A stretch of DNA of 64,000 nucleotides from the NCBI GenBank assembly GCA_947502145.1, contig CANMYO010000001.1, positions 992,001-1,056,000 on the forward strand. Direction: 5' to 3'. The stretch is from an uncultured Paracoccaceae bacterium (GTDB taxonomy: Bacteria; Pseudomonadota; Alphaproteobacteria; Rhodobacterales; Rhodobacteraceae). The position numbers and the translations under genes were made by a program. Shown one piece after another: positions 44,805-53,704 of the stretch; position 1 is the first letter of the stretch; each line of letters begins with the position of its first letter. The notes below the pieces were generated by a model that saw only the letters and a list, made by a program, of their open reading frames with translations, was not told the origin of the DNA and did not search any database.

Positions 44805-45559
44805 CACCTAGCGTTCTCATGCAGGCTTGGGACAAGGGTTTGCCCCTGCGCGGACAGTTTCAATTGACACTCTCCCCCCGCGTGGTCGGGAATGCGCAGT
44901 TGTGTGAGCTTGTCGCGATCCGGTTTGATATACTTGCCGAGGTGGTGACCAAGGCGATTGCAGTGTTTCAGCCCGGCTTTGCCCTGACGGTTGTGCCGCA
45001 GCCGCGAAGGGGCGCGGATTGGGCGTTTGATTATGCCCTGTCCCACCCGGCGACGGACGCGATGGCGCTGTTGCTAAGCGGGCTGGATGCTGTGAGCCGC
45101 AGCATGGGTGGTGATTTGTTTACAAAGGTCGATGTGCGTGGACATGATGACGCTTTGGTCCCGCACCAGCTTGCGATGTTGCCGGTGCCGGAACCGGCAC
45201 TGCAGGGCGCGGATGGCGCGCCGCTGACCCCGGCGACCCTGCCCAAGATGCGCGGGGCAGAGGTTTTCATAGCGCTGCCCGCGACAGCTAGGTTTGACAA
45301 CAAAAAGATGTGGGATGCACTTTTGGCTTTGTCATCCTTGGTGGAAGAGGGCTGCTTTGACCCTGCTGATCTGGACGACGAACGCCCTTTTGTCACCCCG
45401 TTGATCGGACATGATCCAACCGGGCAATGGCACAATATCGGTCTGAACTTCTTTCCCGGGGACGCGGCAATCGGGCCTGTTGTTGTCAGCTTTGTCAGCA
45501 GGGTGTTGGGCCGCGCGTCTGAAGGGCGAATGACACTGACCGTGCAGTTTGCTGGATAA
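44801..45559 (+). CDS. Protein of unknown function in VgrG operon
   Basis: A 252-residue soluble protein, not recognised. Visible segments include QFQLTLSPRVVGNAQLCELV, DYALSHPATDAMALLLSGLD and FVTPLIGHDPTGQWHNIGLN. It overlaps the DUF3396 gene by 4 bp and comes just before the ketosynthase-like gene. It may be a further immunity or assembly protein. No function is assigned. Confidence 0.72.
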   Translation: MTPSVLMQAWDKGLPLRGQFQLTLSPRVVGNAQLCELVAIRFDILAEVVTKAIAVFQPGFALTVVPQPRRGADWAFDYALSHPATDAMALLLSGLDAVSRSMGGDLFTKVDVRGHDDALVPHQLAMLPVPEPALQGADGAPLTPATLPKMRGAEVFIALPATARFDNKKMWDALLALSSLVEEGCFDPADLDDERPFVTPLIGHDPTGQWHNIGLNFFPGDAAIGPVVVSFVSRVLGRASEGRMTLTVQFAG

Positions 45560-45566
45560 TCGCGTG

Positions 45567-46562
45567 ATGTTGACCATCCAAGGGTTCGGATTGGCCACCG
45601 GTGTGGGGGCAAGCCGTGCGGCCACCGATGTAGCACTTGCGGGCAAGACACCAACGGTGCGCGGGCATCGCAGTTTCTTCAATGACGCTTTTGCCCCTGC
45701 CTTATGCGTGTTTGAAAGCCGCGACAGGTTGGGCCACTTTGCTGAGCGGGTCTGCGTTTTGGCCCAACGTGCTTTGGTCGATTGTCTCAACACCGCAAAG
45801 ACGCCCCTGAACGGGCCATTGGCGCTGCATCTGGTTCTGCCGTCATCCGGGCCAGGGTTGGACGCTGCCGCGATCACGACCGCAACTCAGGATATCTCCT
45901 TACAGGTGCGGGACCGCTTTGGCCCGCGGCTGACCAGCGTTGTGCCGGTTGCAAATGGCCAGGCGGGCCTTGGGCATGCAATTGCGGCCTGTGCCGAGAG
46001 CGGTGTGCCAAATCATCTGATCATTGCCGCCGACAGCTATGACGACCGCGCCCGGATGGACGGGGCATTGGATGCCAAAGCGTTGATGTCGAAAGAGAAC
46101 CCCTGGGGTCAAATTCCCGGAGAAGCAGCAGGCGCGCTTTGGCTCAGCCAGTCAGAGGCAGGCGGCCAAGGGGTCGTTATGGGCGTCGGACTGGCCACGG
46201 AAGCCGTCATCGAAACGTCCGAGGAAGACACTGATTTTGCAGCGCTCAGCCTTGCGGTAAGGGCGGCGTGTCAGGACATGGGCGAGCGATGCGCCACGGC
46301 GTGGTTCAGCGGCAACAATAACAGCCGCTACCGTGCGTCCGAGCTGGCCCATGCGGTGCTCCGCGCCACGCCATTCTGGCTGGCCCCCGATTTGGAACCG
46401 GACCACCCGGCCCTGACGTTAGGCGATTGTGGCGCAGCGGCGGGGTTGACCGCGTTGCATCTTGCCCTGCAAAGAGGGGGCGACAGCATCATTTCGCTCA
46501 GCGCGCCATCGGGGGAACGGGCCGCGCTATGGGTCGCGGCAGCCATGGGCAATACGCTTTGA
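45567..46562 (+). CDS. Beta-ketoacyl-synthase-like (thiolase-fold) protein lacking the active-site Cys
   Basis: A 331-residue thiolase-fold protein, shorter than fatty-acid ketosynthases (about 410). The helix after the nucleophile position is recognisable (GQAGLGHAIAACAESGVPNH) and so is the C-terminal GDCGAAAGLTALHLALQ. The residues where Cys is expected read VANGQAG (127-133), so the catalytic Cys is missing, and the late His motif is replaced by GDCGAAAG. It is therefore unlikely to condense acyl chains. Related proteins occur at the end of other DUF2169/PAAR operons. An in-frame TTG at 45549 is an alternative start. It is the last gene of the island. Confidence 0.75.
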   Translation: MLTIQGFGLATGVGASRAATDVALAGKTPTVRGHRSFFNDAFAPALCVFESRDRLGHFAERVCVLAQRALVDCLNTAKTPLNGPLALHLVLPSSGPGLDAAAITTATQDISLQVRDRFGPRLTSVVPVANGQAGLGHAIAACAESGVPNHLIIAADSYDDRARMDGALDAKALMSKENPWGQIPGEAAGALWLSQSEAGGQGVVMGVGLATEAVIETSEEDTDFAALSLAVRAACQDMGERCATAWFSGNNNSRYRASELAHAVLRATPFWLAPDLEPDHPALTLGDCGAAAGLTALHLALQRGGDSIISLSAPSGERAALWVAAAMGNTL

Positions 46563-46736
46563 CCAACCCCAAGCTAACCCCAGGAACTTGAAACATTTAT
46601 GCGGCGCCAACGCCAACCGGCATATGGATAAAACTTGCATCCTGCCAGCGGATAATGGGCTATGGGCGGCCAGTTGGTTATGCCGACGATCGGCCTGACA
46701 AAGAGCCTCCTCGTGACTTCCACCAGATTGCCAGGC

Positions 46737-47282
46737 TCACGTTGCGAATGTAATCGCCGACGTCGTGATTGCGCTGATCTTGCTGCCACGACCCACTGCC
46801 ATGTACCGAGAGCGAGGCGGTCGCATGTGTTCGTCAACTTGGCGGCATACCCAGCTTCTTGCTTCCATCATTTTCAGCGACTGTGACAAGGCGCGATCTG
46901 TAATCGACAAAAGGTCTTTTTTGATTTCGATAAAGTGGCGCGGGCTGTGCAGTGATGCCAGTACAGGCAGTGTCCAGGAACGACGAAGCAGGGCATGATC
47001 TCCTTCTTTGGAAACGCGGTTGATCTGGCTTGCAAGCTTGGCAGCCGCGACACCCTGGTGGGTCAGCCGAAATTCCGGACGTAAAGGATGACCGTGTCCC
47101 GGGTTTCGCTCAACCAAGCCAATCGTGATTAGATGCTCCATACTTTGTGCAAAAGCAGTCCTTCCCGCCCCTGTTGCTGCCAATAGAGGGGCTTGGCGAC
47201 CGGGTGTGCCCGCATCGAGCTGCGCCAGAATAGGGAGAGCCCAAGCTCTTGCAGTGATGTTGACAAGCAGAGTTATGTCCAT
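46737..47282 (-). CDS. HxlR-type winged-helix regulator with two DNA-binding-like halves
   Basis: A 181-residue regulator with two MarR/HxlR-like winged-helix segments. The first is at residues ~10-80 (ARAWALPILAQLDAG, SMEHLITIGLVERNPGHG). The second is at ~95-165 (RRSWTLPVLASLHSPRHFIE, DRALSQSLKMMEARSWV). Ordinary HxlR proteins have one such domain in about 110-130 residues. It is divergent from the VOC protein gene at 47322, and a palindrome lies between the two starts. The signal is unknown; redox- or aldehyde-responsive control is typical of the family. Confidence 0.8.
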   Translation of the reverse strand: MDITLLVNITARAWALPILAQLDAGTPGRQAPLLAATGAGRTAFAQSMEHLITIGLVERNPGHGHPLRPEFRLTHQGVAAAKLASQINRVSKEGDHALLRRSWTLPVLASLHSPRHFIEIKKDLLSITDRALSQSLKMMEARSWVCRQVDEHMRPPRSRYMAVGRGSKISAITTSAITFAT

Positions 47283-47286
47283 AAAG

Positions 47287-47299
47287 TATAGTTACTATA
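47287..47299. promoter_or_regulatory. Palindromic operator between hxlR-type gene and VOC gene
   Basis: A perfect 13-bp palindrome TATAGT-T-ACTATA lies 4 bp upstream of the regulator start and 22 bp upstream of the VOC gene start. The position in the 39-bp divergent gap fits autoregulation and control of the VOC gene by the HxlR-type protein. Confidence 0.6.
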
Positions 47300-47321
47300 A
47301 TGAGAATCGAAAAGGAAGCCT

Positions 47322-47702
47322 ATGTCTCTTATTTCAGTAGATAAAACGATTACCATCGCCATGTCAGTCCAAGACCGGCATGCCAGCGCAAAGTGGTATG
47401 AAGACAAGTTAGGATTTGAGCTTGCATATCACGCAGATGAGGCAGGTTGGTCCGAGGTTCTGACAAATACGCCGGGCGTTGCAATCGGCTTCGGAGAGCA
47501 TACTGAACCAGTTCCAGGCAATTGTGTTCCGGTTTTTGGTATCGCTGATTTGGACAGCGCACGGCAAAAGCTGGAACAGGCGGGCGTGAAATTCGATGGC
47601 GACACCGATGTTGTCGAAGGAATGGTCAAGACCGCTACTTTTTACGATCCTGATGGCAACGCGCTGATGTTGGCCGAAGATCTGACTGGCGCGGCTGGAT
47701 AA
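47322..47702 (+). CDS. VOC (glyoxalase/bleomycin-resistance) family protein
   Basis: A 126-residue vicinal-oxygen-chelate protein. It has the paired beta-alpha-beta pattern (AMSVQDRHASAKWYEDKLGF, then FYDPDGNALMLAED at the end). A ribosome binding site GGAAG precedes the ATG. It is divergent from the HxlR-type regulator and probably controlled by it. The substrate is unknown; detoxification of an electrophile is a family-level guess. Confidence 0.85.
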   Translation: MSLISVDKTITIAMSVQDRHASAKWYEDKLGFELAYHADEAGWSEVLTNTPGVAIGFGEHTEPVPGNCVPVFGIADLDSARQKLEQAGVKFDGDTDVVEGMVKTATFYDPDGNALMLAEDLTGAAG

Positions 47703-47810
47703 TGCGACTGGTCAGCGCAGGTTCACAGCCCCAAACAGCGATTGTCCATGCGGGGCCGTCTAACGATCTGGATTGAAACTGGGACACACCCGCGCATCAA
47801 TCGGAGGCGA

Positions 47811-47886
47811 TGGTGCCGCTGATAGGACTCGAACCTACGACCCCATCATTACGAATGACGTGCTCTACCATCTGAGCTACAGCGGC
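47811..47886 (-). tRNA. tRNA-Thr (anticodon CGT)
   Basis: A complete 76-nt cloverleaf. The 7-bp acceptor stem pairs GCCGCTG with CAGCGGC, the D arm is GCTC...GAGC, the anticodon stem pairs CGTCA with TGATG around loop TTCGTAA, and the T arm is GTAGG-TTCGAGT-CCTAT. The CCA end is encoded. Anticodon CGT reads ACG threonine codons. Its 3' end points towards the second VgrG island. Confidence 0.96.
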
Positions 47887-47929
47887 GTTTCGGGCGGGTG
47901 TTACCATTCTGATAAAGGTCAGGAAAGAC

Positions 47930-49033
47930 CTATTTTCTGTCCGGTGCGCGGGGTGAGGCCCGATCAAGATTCAGAGTCGATCGCGAATAACGTATGGGTG
48001 TACGCAAGCCCGGAACGCCCTCTGGCGCGATTTTCATCCCGCGGTGCTGCACCTGTGGATCTTTCAATGCTTCGGCAACGGAATTGATCGGGCCTGCCGG
48101 TATGCCAGCCGTTTGCAGTGCGACCAGAATATCCACTTTGCTTAGCTGTGAAAGTGGGCCCGCCAAGAGAGCTGTCACCCCATCACGGTCACCAACACGA
48201 CCCGCGTTCGTGGCGTGGCGCGGCGCTACATCCAAACCCAGAACACCACAAAGCCTTTCAAATTGCCGATCATTGCCGCAGGCGATGATAATGCTGCCAT
48301 CACGCACCGCGAATTCCTGATAAGGTACGATGTTCGGGTGCGCATTGCCCATTCGGGTCGGGCATTCGCCGGTTGCCAGATAGTTCATTGCCTGATTTGC
48401 AAGCACACCAGTCATGCAGTCCAGCAAGGACATATCGACCCGCTGTCCCTCACCACTCCGTTCACGTTCGATCACCGCAGCAAGAACCGCAGTGGCACCA
48501 TACAGGCCGGTAAAGATATCGGTGAATGCCACACCAACCTTCTGTGGCGGTCGGTCGGGTTCGCCGGTCAGGTCCATTATTCCGCTCATGCCCTGGATCA
48601 GAAAATCGTATCCCGCACGATCAGCATAGGGGCCGTCCTGACCAAATCCAGTGATCGAACAATAGATAAGGCGCGGGTTGATCTTAGCCACGCTGTCATA
48701 GTCGAGGCCAAATTTTGCGAGCCCGCCAACCTTGAAGTTCTCGATGAGAATGTCTGCATCGCGCAACATGTCCATCAATACTTCGCGATCATGGGGAACC
48801 CCAAGATCAAGCATGAGACTTGTTTTCCCGCGATTTGTCGCGTGGAAATAAGCGGCAGATCGGTCGCCCTTGTGGTCGATAAACGGCGGACCCCATTTGC
48901 GCGTATCATCGCCGTCCGGGCTTTCGATCTTGACCACGTCGGCACCAAGATCAGCCAGAGTCTGACCCATCCAAGGACCCGCCAGGATCCTGGCCAGCTC
49001 AATCACTTTCAGCCCTTCAAGCGGCGCGGTCAT
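47930..49033 (-). CDS. CaiB/BaiF family CoA-transferase
   Basis: A 367-residue family III CoA-transferase. Family features are PLEGLKVIELARILAGPWMG, TLADLGADVVKIESPDGDDT, RGKTSLMLDLG, NFKVGGLAKFGLDYDSV, SITGFGQDGPYADRAGYDF and the ending GLRTPIRYSRSTL. The enzyme moves CoA between carboxylic acids; the specific acids cannot be told, as formyl-CoA, carnitine and others share the fold. It is in tandem with hemY on the same strand with a 3-bp gap, but a functional link is not evident. Confidence 0.9.
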   Translation of the reverse strand: MTAPLEGLKVIELARILAGPWMGQTLADLGADVVKIESPDGDDTRKWGPPFIDHKGDRSAAYFHATNRGKTSLMLDLGVPHDREVLMDMLRDADILIENFKVGGLAKFGLDYDSVAKINPRLIYCSITGFGQDGPYADRAGYDFLIQGMSGIMDLTGEPDRPPQKVGVAFTDIFTGLYGATAVLAAVIERERSGEGQRVDMSLLDCMTGVLANQAMNYLATGECPTRMGNAHPNIVPYQEFAVRDGSIIIACGNDRQFERLCGVLGLDVAPRHATNAGRVGDRDGVTALLAGPLSQLSKVDILVALQTAGIPAGPINSVAEALKDPQVQHRGMKIAPEGVPGLRTPIRYSRSTLNLDRASPRAPDRK

Positions 49034-49036
49034 GGC

Positions 49037-50494
49037 TTATTTTGCGGTTTCTGAGTCTTCTACGATTTCCGCGTCAACGGTTTCATCGCCCTGCACCGGG
49101 ACTGGCACGTCGCTGGCTTTCTGACCAACGATCAGCGGCAGCATTTCCGTGCCTGTTGGCATTGCAACCTCGCCAGCGGGCGGACGTTTCCAGCCCAACG
49201 TATCGAATGAGGTGCAGTGCGCGCAGACCGGGACCCATTCCGCATGAATGTGCTGACATTTGTCACATATCCACTGCGGGCCGCGCGGCGCGGTCAGGGC
49301 CTTGGTCAACCAGCCACGCACAACGGCATCATCCGCACCCTGCCCGCGTTCAATTGCCGCCATCAGCGTCAGACTCCGCGCTGTCGGGTCTTTGTCCACC
49401 AGATCACCCAGATCCCGCTTTGCGGCGGGGAAGTCTTCGGCAGCGATATGCAGTTCCGAAAGCAGCATTTTCGTTTCCGGATCGTCTGGGTTTTGGCGCG
49501 TCAACGCACGGAACCGCTTCAACCGCTCAGTCGGATTTTCGTTTGGCGCAATTTCCGCAAACGCCGCTGCAACATCGGGGTGGGGCTGCGCTGCCCAGAC
49601 TTTCGTCAGAACGCGGGCCGCATATTTGGGTTTGTCCTGCTCAATATATCCACGCGCGGCCATCACAGCGGCGGGGATCAGATCCGGTGACAACCGGTTC
49701 GCGTTGATTGCAGTTTCGCGCGCCTCGATAGACTTGCCATCTTCCATGATGCCGCGCGCCTCGGACAGGGCAAGCACAGCGTCACGGCGCTTGTGCACAT
49801 CCCGCGGCAAATTTCCCGCCTTCAGTTTTGCCGTCAGCGTTTCACGCGCCCCTGACCAATCTTCCTTTTCTGCTTGTAGCTTCAGCAGAACGTCTTGCGT
49901 TTCTTCGTGCTTGGGTCGCAGGGCAAAGGCTTTCTTTGCCAGCGCCATGGCTGTGTCCGTCTCACCAGCGGCGAGCTTTTGCTTCATAAGTCCACGTACC
50001 CCGACAAACCGGGTTTGCTGGTTCTCAAGCAATGTCTTGTAACTCGCCTCGGCGGTGCGCTTGTCACCGGTCATCTCAGCCGCTTGTGCAGTCAGCAATG
50101 TCGTCAATTCCGGTTTGTCCAGATAGCGCTGTGCCCGATGCGCCTTGGTCAGCGCAAGATGACCCTCACCCGATGCCAGCGCCATCATCCCCTCGGACAG
50201 CGCCTCAAACCCTTTACGTTCCCGGTTGCGGTCAAAATAGCGCGATATCGCGGTCTCGTCCCCATTGAGGAAGTGGTAGGTCGCCACCAGAAGTGCGAGC
50301 AATTTCAGCGCCAGCCAGACAAGCACAATCAATGCGGCAAAAGCAAAGACCAGTTGTAGCGGTGACAGCGTCATCTCAAGCCCGGCAATCGCGATGACCG
50401 CTTTGCCGTCGACTTCCATCAATTGGGTCGCGCCATAGGTCAGGCCGGTAATCACGGCGATGAAGGCGATAATCTTTATAAGTGACAGCAGCAT
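49037..50494 (-). CDS. hemY: HemY-like membrane protein with TPR repeats and zinc ribbon
   Basis: A 485-residue protein of the HemY N-terminal/TPR family encoded in the hem region of alphaproteobacteria. Two transmembrane helices are at residues ~3-20 and ~45-70. TPR-like helices follow (FDRNRERKGFEALSEGMMAL, ALTKAHRAQRYLDKPELTTL). A C-terminal zinc-ribbon motif WICDKCQHIHAEWVPVCAHC resembles the metal-binding end of LapB/YciM-type proteins. HemY here is not the protoporphyrinogen oxidase of the same name. The role in haem synthesis or its regulation is only partly known. Confidence 0.88.
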   Translation of the reverse strand: MLLSLIKIIAFIAVITGLTYGATQLMEVDGKAVIAIAGLEMTLSPLQLVFAFAALIVLVWLALKLLALLVATYHFLNGDETAISRYFDRNRERKGFEALSEGMMALASGEGHLALTKAHRAQRYLDKPELTTLLTAQAAEMTGDKRTAEASYKTLLENQQTRFVGVRGLMKQKLAAGETDTAMALAKKAFALRPKHEETQDVLLKLQAEKEDWSGARETLTAKLKAGNLPRDVHKRRDAVLALSEARGIMEDGKSIEARETAINANRLSPDLIPAAVMAARGYIEQDKPKYAARVLTKVWAAQPHPDVAAAFAEIAPNENPTERLKRFRALTRQNPDDPETKMLLSELHIAAEDFPAAKRDLGDLVDKDPTARSLTLMAAIERGQGADDAVVRGWLTKALTAPRGPQWICDKCQHIHAEWVPVCAHCTSFDTLGWKRPPAGEVAMPTGTEMLPLIVGQKASDVPVPVQGDETVDAEIVEDSETAK

Positions 50495-50505
50495 AATGTC
50501 GGCCT

Positions 50506-51762
50506 TCAGTTATCGTTTAATGTTGTTGCAAGTGTTGCGGCAGCATCCACCGCAGCGGCACGCGCCTCTGCATTGGCAAGCCAGTCGGACATCCCCGCCC
50601 GTGCAACCTCGGGAAGCGCGGCAATTTCGGCCAGCGCATCATTCAGCCGCCCACGTTTCAGCGCATCTTCTGCCCGCGACAGAATGGCATCGGTGCTTGT
50701 GCCCTCTTTCGGGGCCACCGATCTGATATCCAGCTGATTGCGCAGGAATGCGCCAAATCCGCTGGTCTCTTCGCCGGACACACCCTCAGACCGCGCCGTC
50801 GCAAGAACCGCGCGGGCCACATCGGGGAACTCCGATTCCAGGCTGTCCAGCGTCGGCACACCTTCGGACACGGCGATCAGCGCCGCTGGCGGCGCAGTGC
50901 CCATCGCCTCTTCGAGGTCGGCAAGCAATCCGCCCAGTGGTGCGCCGTTTTCAAGCGCGACCTGCAGATTGGCAAGCGACGCAAGCGCCGTTTCATTCCG
51001 CGCTGTTTCGACAATATTTTCCTGCACCTTGAGGGCCGTTGCGCGTGTGGCTTCCAATTGATCGGCCGCCTGTGCTGCGACGGCCTCCAGATCGGCCTGC
51101 TGGGCTGTGATCTGATCCCGCAATGCCTGCAGATCACGCTCATAGGCTGCAATCGCCGCTTCTTGCAGTGTCCCGTCCCCGCTGGGTTGCTTTTCGACTG
51201 TCTCAATACGCTGATCCAAGGCCGTCAACGCGGCGTCGATTCGCGCGGATTGCTCCGCAGCAGAGGTTTCAATCGCTGCGATTGCGCTGGTCAGGTCAGA
51301 AACGTCTGTCGGCGCCGGAATTGACGCGATTTGCGCCTGCAGATCTGCGATGTCAGCCGGTGTCGCCGCTGGTGTGTCAGAACTCTGAAGCCACGCTGCA
51401 CCGTATCCGATCAGACCAGCAACAAGGCCACCCATAACCAATGGCACGAAAGTGCCACGTTGCTCAGTGGCGGGTGTCGGCTCTGGTGTTGGGGTGAATT
51501 CCGGCTCTATTTCAGGGGTTTTCGGCTCCTCCGGCGGGTCTTCGGGCGCATCGGGGGCTGCCTCATCGGCAACGGTATCCTCTGGCAGCGCATCATCGCT
51601 CTTTGGATTCTCCTCCGGCGCCTCTTCGATCTTTGGCTCGGATACCGGCTCTTTTGCGTTGTCGGGCTCTTCTGCCGCGATCTCGGCATCCATAACCGGT
51701 TCTTCGGCTTTCGCTTTTGCGCTGCTGCGTTTTCCGCGAGGTTTTGCCGGTTGTTTCGCCAC
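50506..51762 (-). CDS. Mitofilin-domain inner-membrane protein
   Basis: An about 418-residue alphaproteobacterial mitofilin (Mic60-like) protein. A long acidic Pro/Glu-rich N terminus is followed by one transmembrane helix (VPLVMGGLVAGLIGYGAAW), a coiled coil (QALRDQITAQQADLEAVAAQ) and a C-terminal mitofilin-like domain. Family members shape inner membranes and are encoded between hemD and hemY, as here. The frame can start at a GTG at 51804; the GTG at 51762 is preferred because AAGGGTG lies just upstream. Confidence 0.82.
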   Translation of the reverse strand: MAKQPAKPRGKRSSAKAKAEEPVMDAEIAAEEPDNAKEPVSEPKIEEAPEENPKSDDALPEDTVADEAAPDAPEDPPEEPKTPEIEPEFTPTPEPTPATEQRGTFVPLVMGGLVAGLIGYGAAWLQSSDTPAATPADIADLQAQIASIPAPTDVSDLTSAIAAIETSAAEQSARIDAALTALDQRIETVEKQPSGDGTLQEAAIAAYERDLQALRDQITAQQADLEAVAAQAADQLEATRATALKVQENIVETARNETALASLANLQVALENGAPLGGLLADLEEAMGTAPPAALIAVSEGVPTLDSLESEFPDVARAVLATARSEGVSGEETSGFGAFLRNQLDIRSVAPKEGTSTDAILSRAEDALKRGRLNDALAEIAALPEVARAGMSDWLANAEARAAAVDAAATLATTLNDN

Positions 51763-51845
51763 GTTGTCACCCTTCGCAAATCTTGCCGCATCGTTGGGCG
51801 GCACAGCACACGTTATCTTGCCAGCCCCGGACCCTCAAGCAGGTC

Positions 51846-52547
51846 TCAGCGGTCCAAAAGCCGCTGAATGACTGCCGTTGTTCGCGCCACCATCGCGGCC
51901 TGGGTTGGCTGGTCAGCGGTTTCAATCACATCAAAGCCCATATCCACCATTGTATCGGCAACTGCGCCGCTCATTGCGATGCCGAATACCGGGCCGTGCC
52001 ATGCCAACCCCGCAACACCTAATACGGATCGCGGCGAGAAAAAGGGGAGAACCACAGGGGCGGTCCCCTTGGCCAGTGCAAGCAATGCGGCTGACGGTGA
52101 TAAAGGGACCTGGCGATAGGCCACGATGGCATCACAGGCTATCCCAGCTCGCGTCAAACGCTGCGCCACATCGCCGCGCGTGTCCTGCCCGCAGATGTGA
52201 ACCATTTTTCCGGACGGTCGGCGCGATTTGATCAGGCTGACCAGATCATCGGCATCGCCACCGGCAGAGATCGCGTCGAACCCAAATGCGCTTGCCTCTG
52301 CAGTGGTCCGGTCGCCAACGCACCAGGCCTGGCCATCCGACAGACCCAAACGCGGCGATTGCGATACGCCGTTCAGTGAGGTGAAGATATAGTGCTCCGC
52401 GGCCACGTCGTGCGGTACCTCAACCGGATCAATCCGGAAGGCCGGACTATGCACGACCGGCACCGACCTGCCCAGGGCCTTTTCGATCGCGGCAACAAAG
52501 CGGGTCGCCGCGGGGTCTGGCCGGGTGATGACAAGCGTAGGTGGCAT
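51846..52547 (-). CDS. hemD: Uroporphyrinogen-III synthase
   Basis: A 233-residue HemD, which closes hydroxymethylbilane to uroporphyrinogen III. It begins [20 protein letters not shown] and shows the weakly conserved two-lobe pattern, with [35 protein letters not shown], then [14 protein letters not shown] and [18 protein letters not shown]. The open frame extends further upstream but would run into the divergent tsaD region; the ATG at 52547 gives the usual start. It heads hemD-mitofilin-hemY on the minus strand. Confidence 0.9.
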   Translation of the reverse strand: MPPTLVITRPDPAATRFVAAIEKALGRSVPVVHSPAFRIDPVEVPHDVAAEHYIFTSLNGVSQSPRLGLSDGQAWCVGDRTTAEASAFGFDAISAGGDADDLVSLIKSRRPSGKMVHICGQDTRGDVAQRLTRAGIACDAIVAYRQVPLSPSAALLALAKGTAPVVLPFFSPRSVLGVAGLAWHGPVFGIAMSGAVADTMVDMGFDVIETADQPTQAAMVARTTAVIQRLLDR

Positions 52548-52627
52548 GTAACCCTTCTGTTGGCATTGTTTGCGCAGCGTCCCAGTGTTACCTGCCCTAC
52601 ACCCCTGCGCAAGTTCGAGACACCAAA

Positions 52628-53704
52628 ATGATCCAGACGATCCTTGGGATTGAAAGCAGCTGCGACGATACCGCCGCCGCCATTCTGCACGGCAACAGCA
52701 TCCTGTCCTCTGTGGTTTTTGGCCAGACAGAGCTGCACGCCGACTTTGGCGGCGTTGTTCCTGAAATCGCAGCACGGGCGCATGCTGAGAAGGTTGATCT
52801 TTGTGTGGAACAGGCTCTGTCACAGGCGAATATGGTCATTTCTGATCTGGACGCGATCGCTGTTACCGCCGGTCCGGGTTTGATCGGGGGCGTGCTTTCG
52901 GGAGTGATGTGTGCCAAGGGCTTGTCTGTCTCGACGGGTTTACCGCTAATTGGCGTTAATCATCTGGCGGGCCACGCGTTGACCCCCCGCCTGACCGATC
53001 AAGTGCCCTATCCCTACCTCATGTTGCTGGTGTCAGGCGGACATTGCCAGTTCCTGATTGTCAAAGGTTGTGACAATTTTGAGCGGATCGGCGGCACCAT
53101 TGACGACGCTCCGGGCGAGGCATTTGACAAGACAGCGCGGATTCTTGGATTGCAGCAACCGGGCGGGCCAGAAATTCAGAGGGTCGCGGGCTCCGGTGAT
53201 CCGCTGCGATTCACGCTGCCACGCCCGCTTTTGGACCGCGCGGGTTGCGACATGAGCTTTTCAGGATTGAAGACCGCAATGCTCCGCGCGCGCGATGCGG
53301 TGATTGCTGAGCAGAACGGGCTTTTTCCATCGGATCAGGCCGACCTCGCCGCTGGGTTTCAGCGGGCCGTTGCCGACATCCTCGTCGAAAAATCCGCGCG
53401 TGCACTTGACCGGTACTACGACCTTTCACCGAATGCCCCCGTTTTTGCCGTGGCTGGGGGTGTCGCCGCAAACAGCGAAATCCGGGATCGCCTCGAACAA
53501 CTTTGCGCACAGAAAGGTGCAACATTTGTCGCGCCACCGCTTGCGCTCTGTACCGATAACGCGGCGATGATTGCCTATGCTGGCTATGAACAACTGGGCT
53601 CCGGACGCGTTGATGATCTCACACTTTCGGCCCGGCCACGCTGGCCATTGGACACGCGGGCACCCACAATGCTGGGGTCAGGCAAAAAGGGGGCAAAGGC
53701 ATGA
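52628..53704 (+). CDS. tsaD: tRNA threonylcarbamoyladenosine transferase TsaD
   Basis: A 358-residue TsaD, the catalytic subunit that attaches threonylcarbamoyl to A37 of ANN-reading tRNAs. Metal ligands are in [13 protein letters not shown]-binding elements are [45 protein letters not shown] and [15 protein letters not shown]. The ATG at 52628 gives the standard [14 protein letters not shown]; longer in-frame starts would overlap hemD. gpsA follows with a 4-bp overlap, a gene pair common in Rhodobacteraceae. Confidence 0.97.
   Translation: MIQTILGIESSCDDTAAAILHGNSILSSVVFGQTELHADFGGVVPEIAARAHAEKVDLCVEQALSQANMVISDLDAIAVTAGPGLIGGVLSGVMCAKGLSVSTGLPLIGVNHLAGHALTPRLTDQVPYPYLMLLVSGGHCQFLIVKGCDNFERIGGTIDDAPGEAFDKTARILGLQQPGGPEIQRVAGSGDPLRFTLPRPLLDRAGCDMSFSGLKTAMLRARDAVIAEQNGLFPSDQADLAAGFQRAVADILVEKSARALDRYYDLSPNAPVFAVAGGVAANSEIRDRLEQLCAQKGATFVAPPLALCTDNAAMIAYAGYEQLGSGRVDDLTLSARPRWPLDTRAPTMLGSGKKGAKA

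Noticed and set aside
46563-46736. Possible terminator or small RNA in the convergent gap after the ketosynthase-like gene
   Set aside because: No GC-rich stem with a T tract and no conserved RNA pattern was found.
52548-52823. Upstream extension of hemD
   Set aside because: The extra 92 residues are Arg/Gln/Cys-rich, overlap the divergent tsaD gene and precede the normal HemD start.
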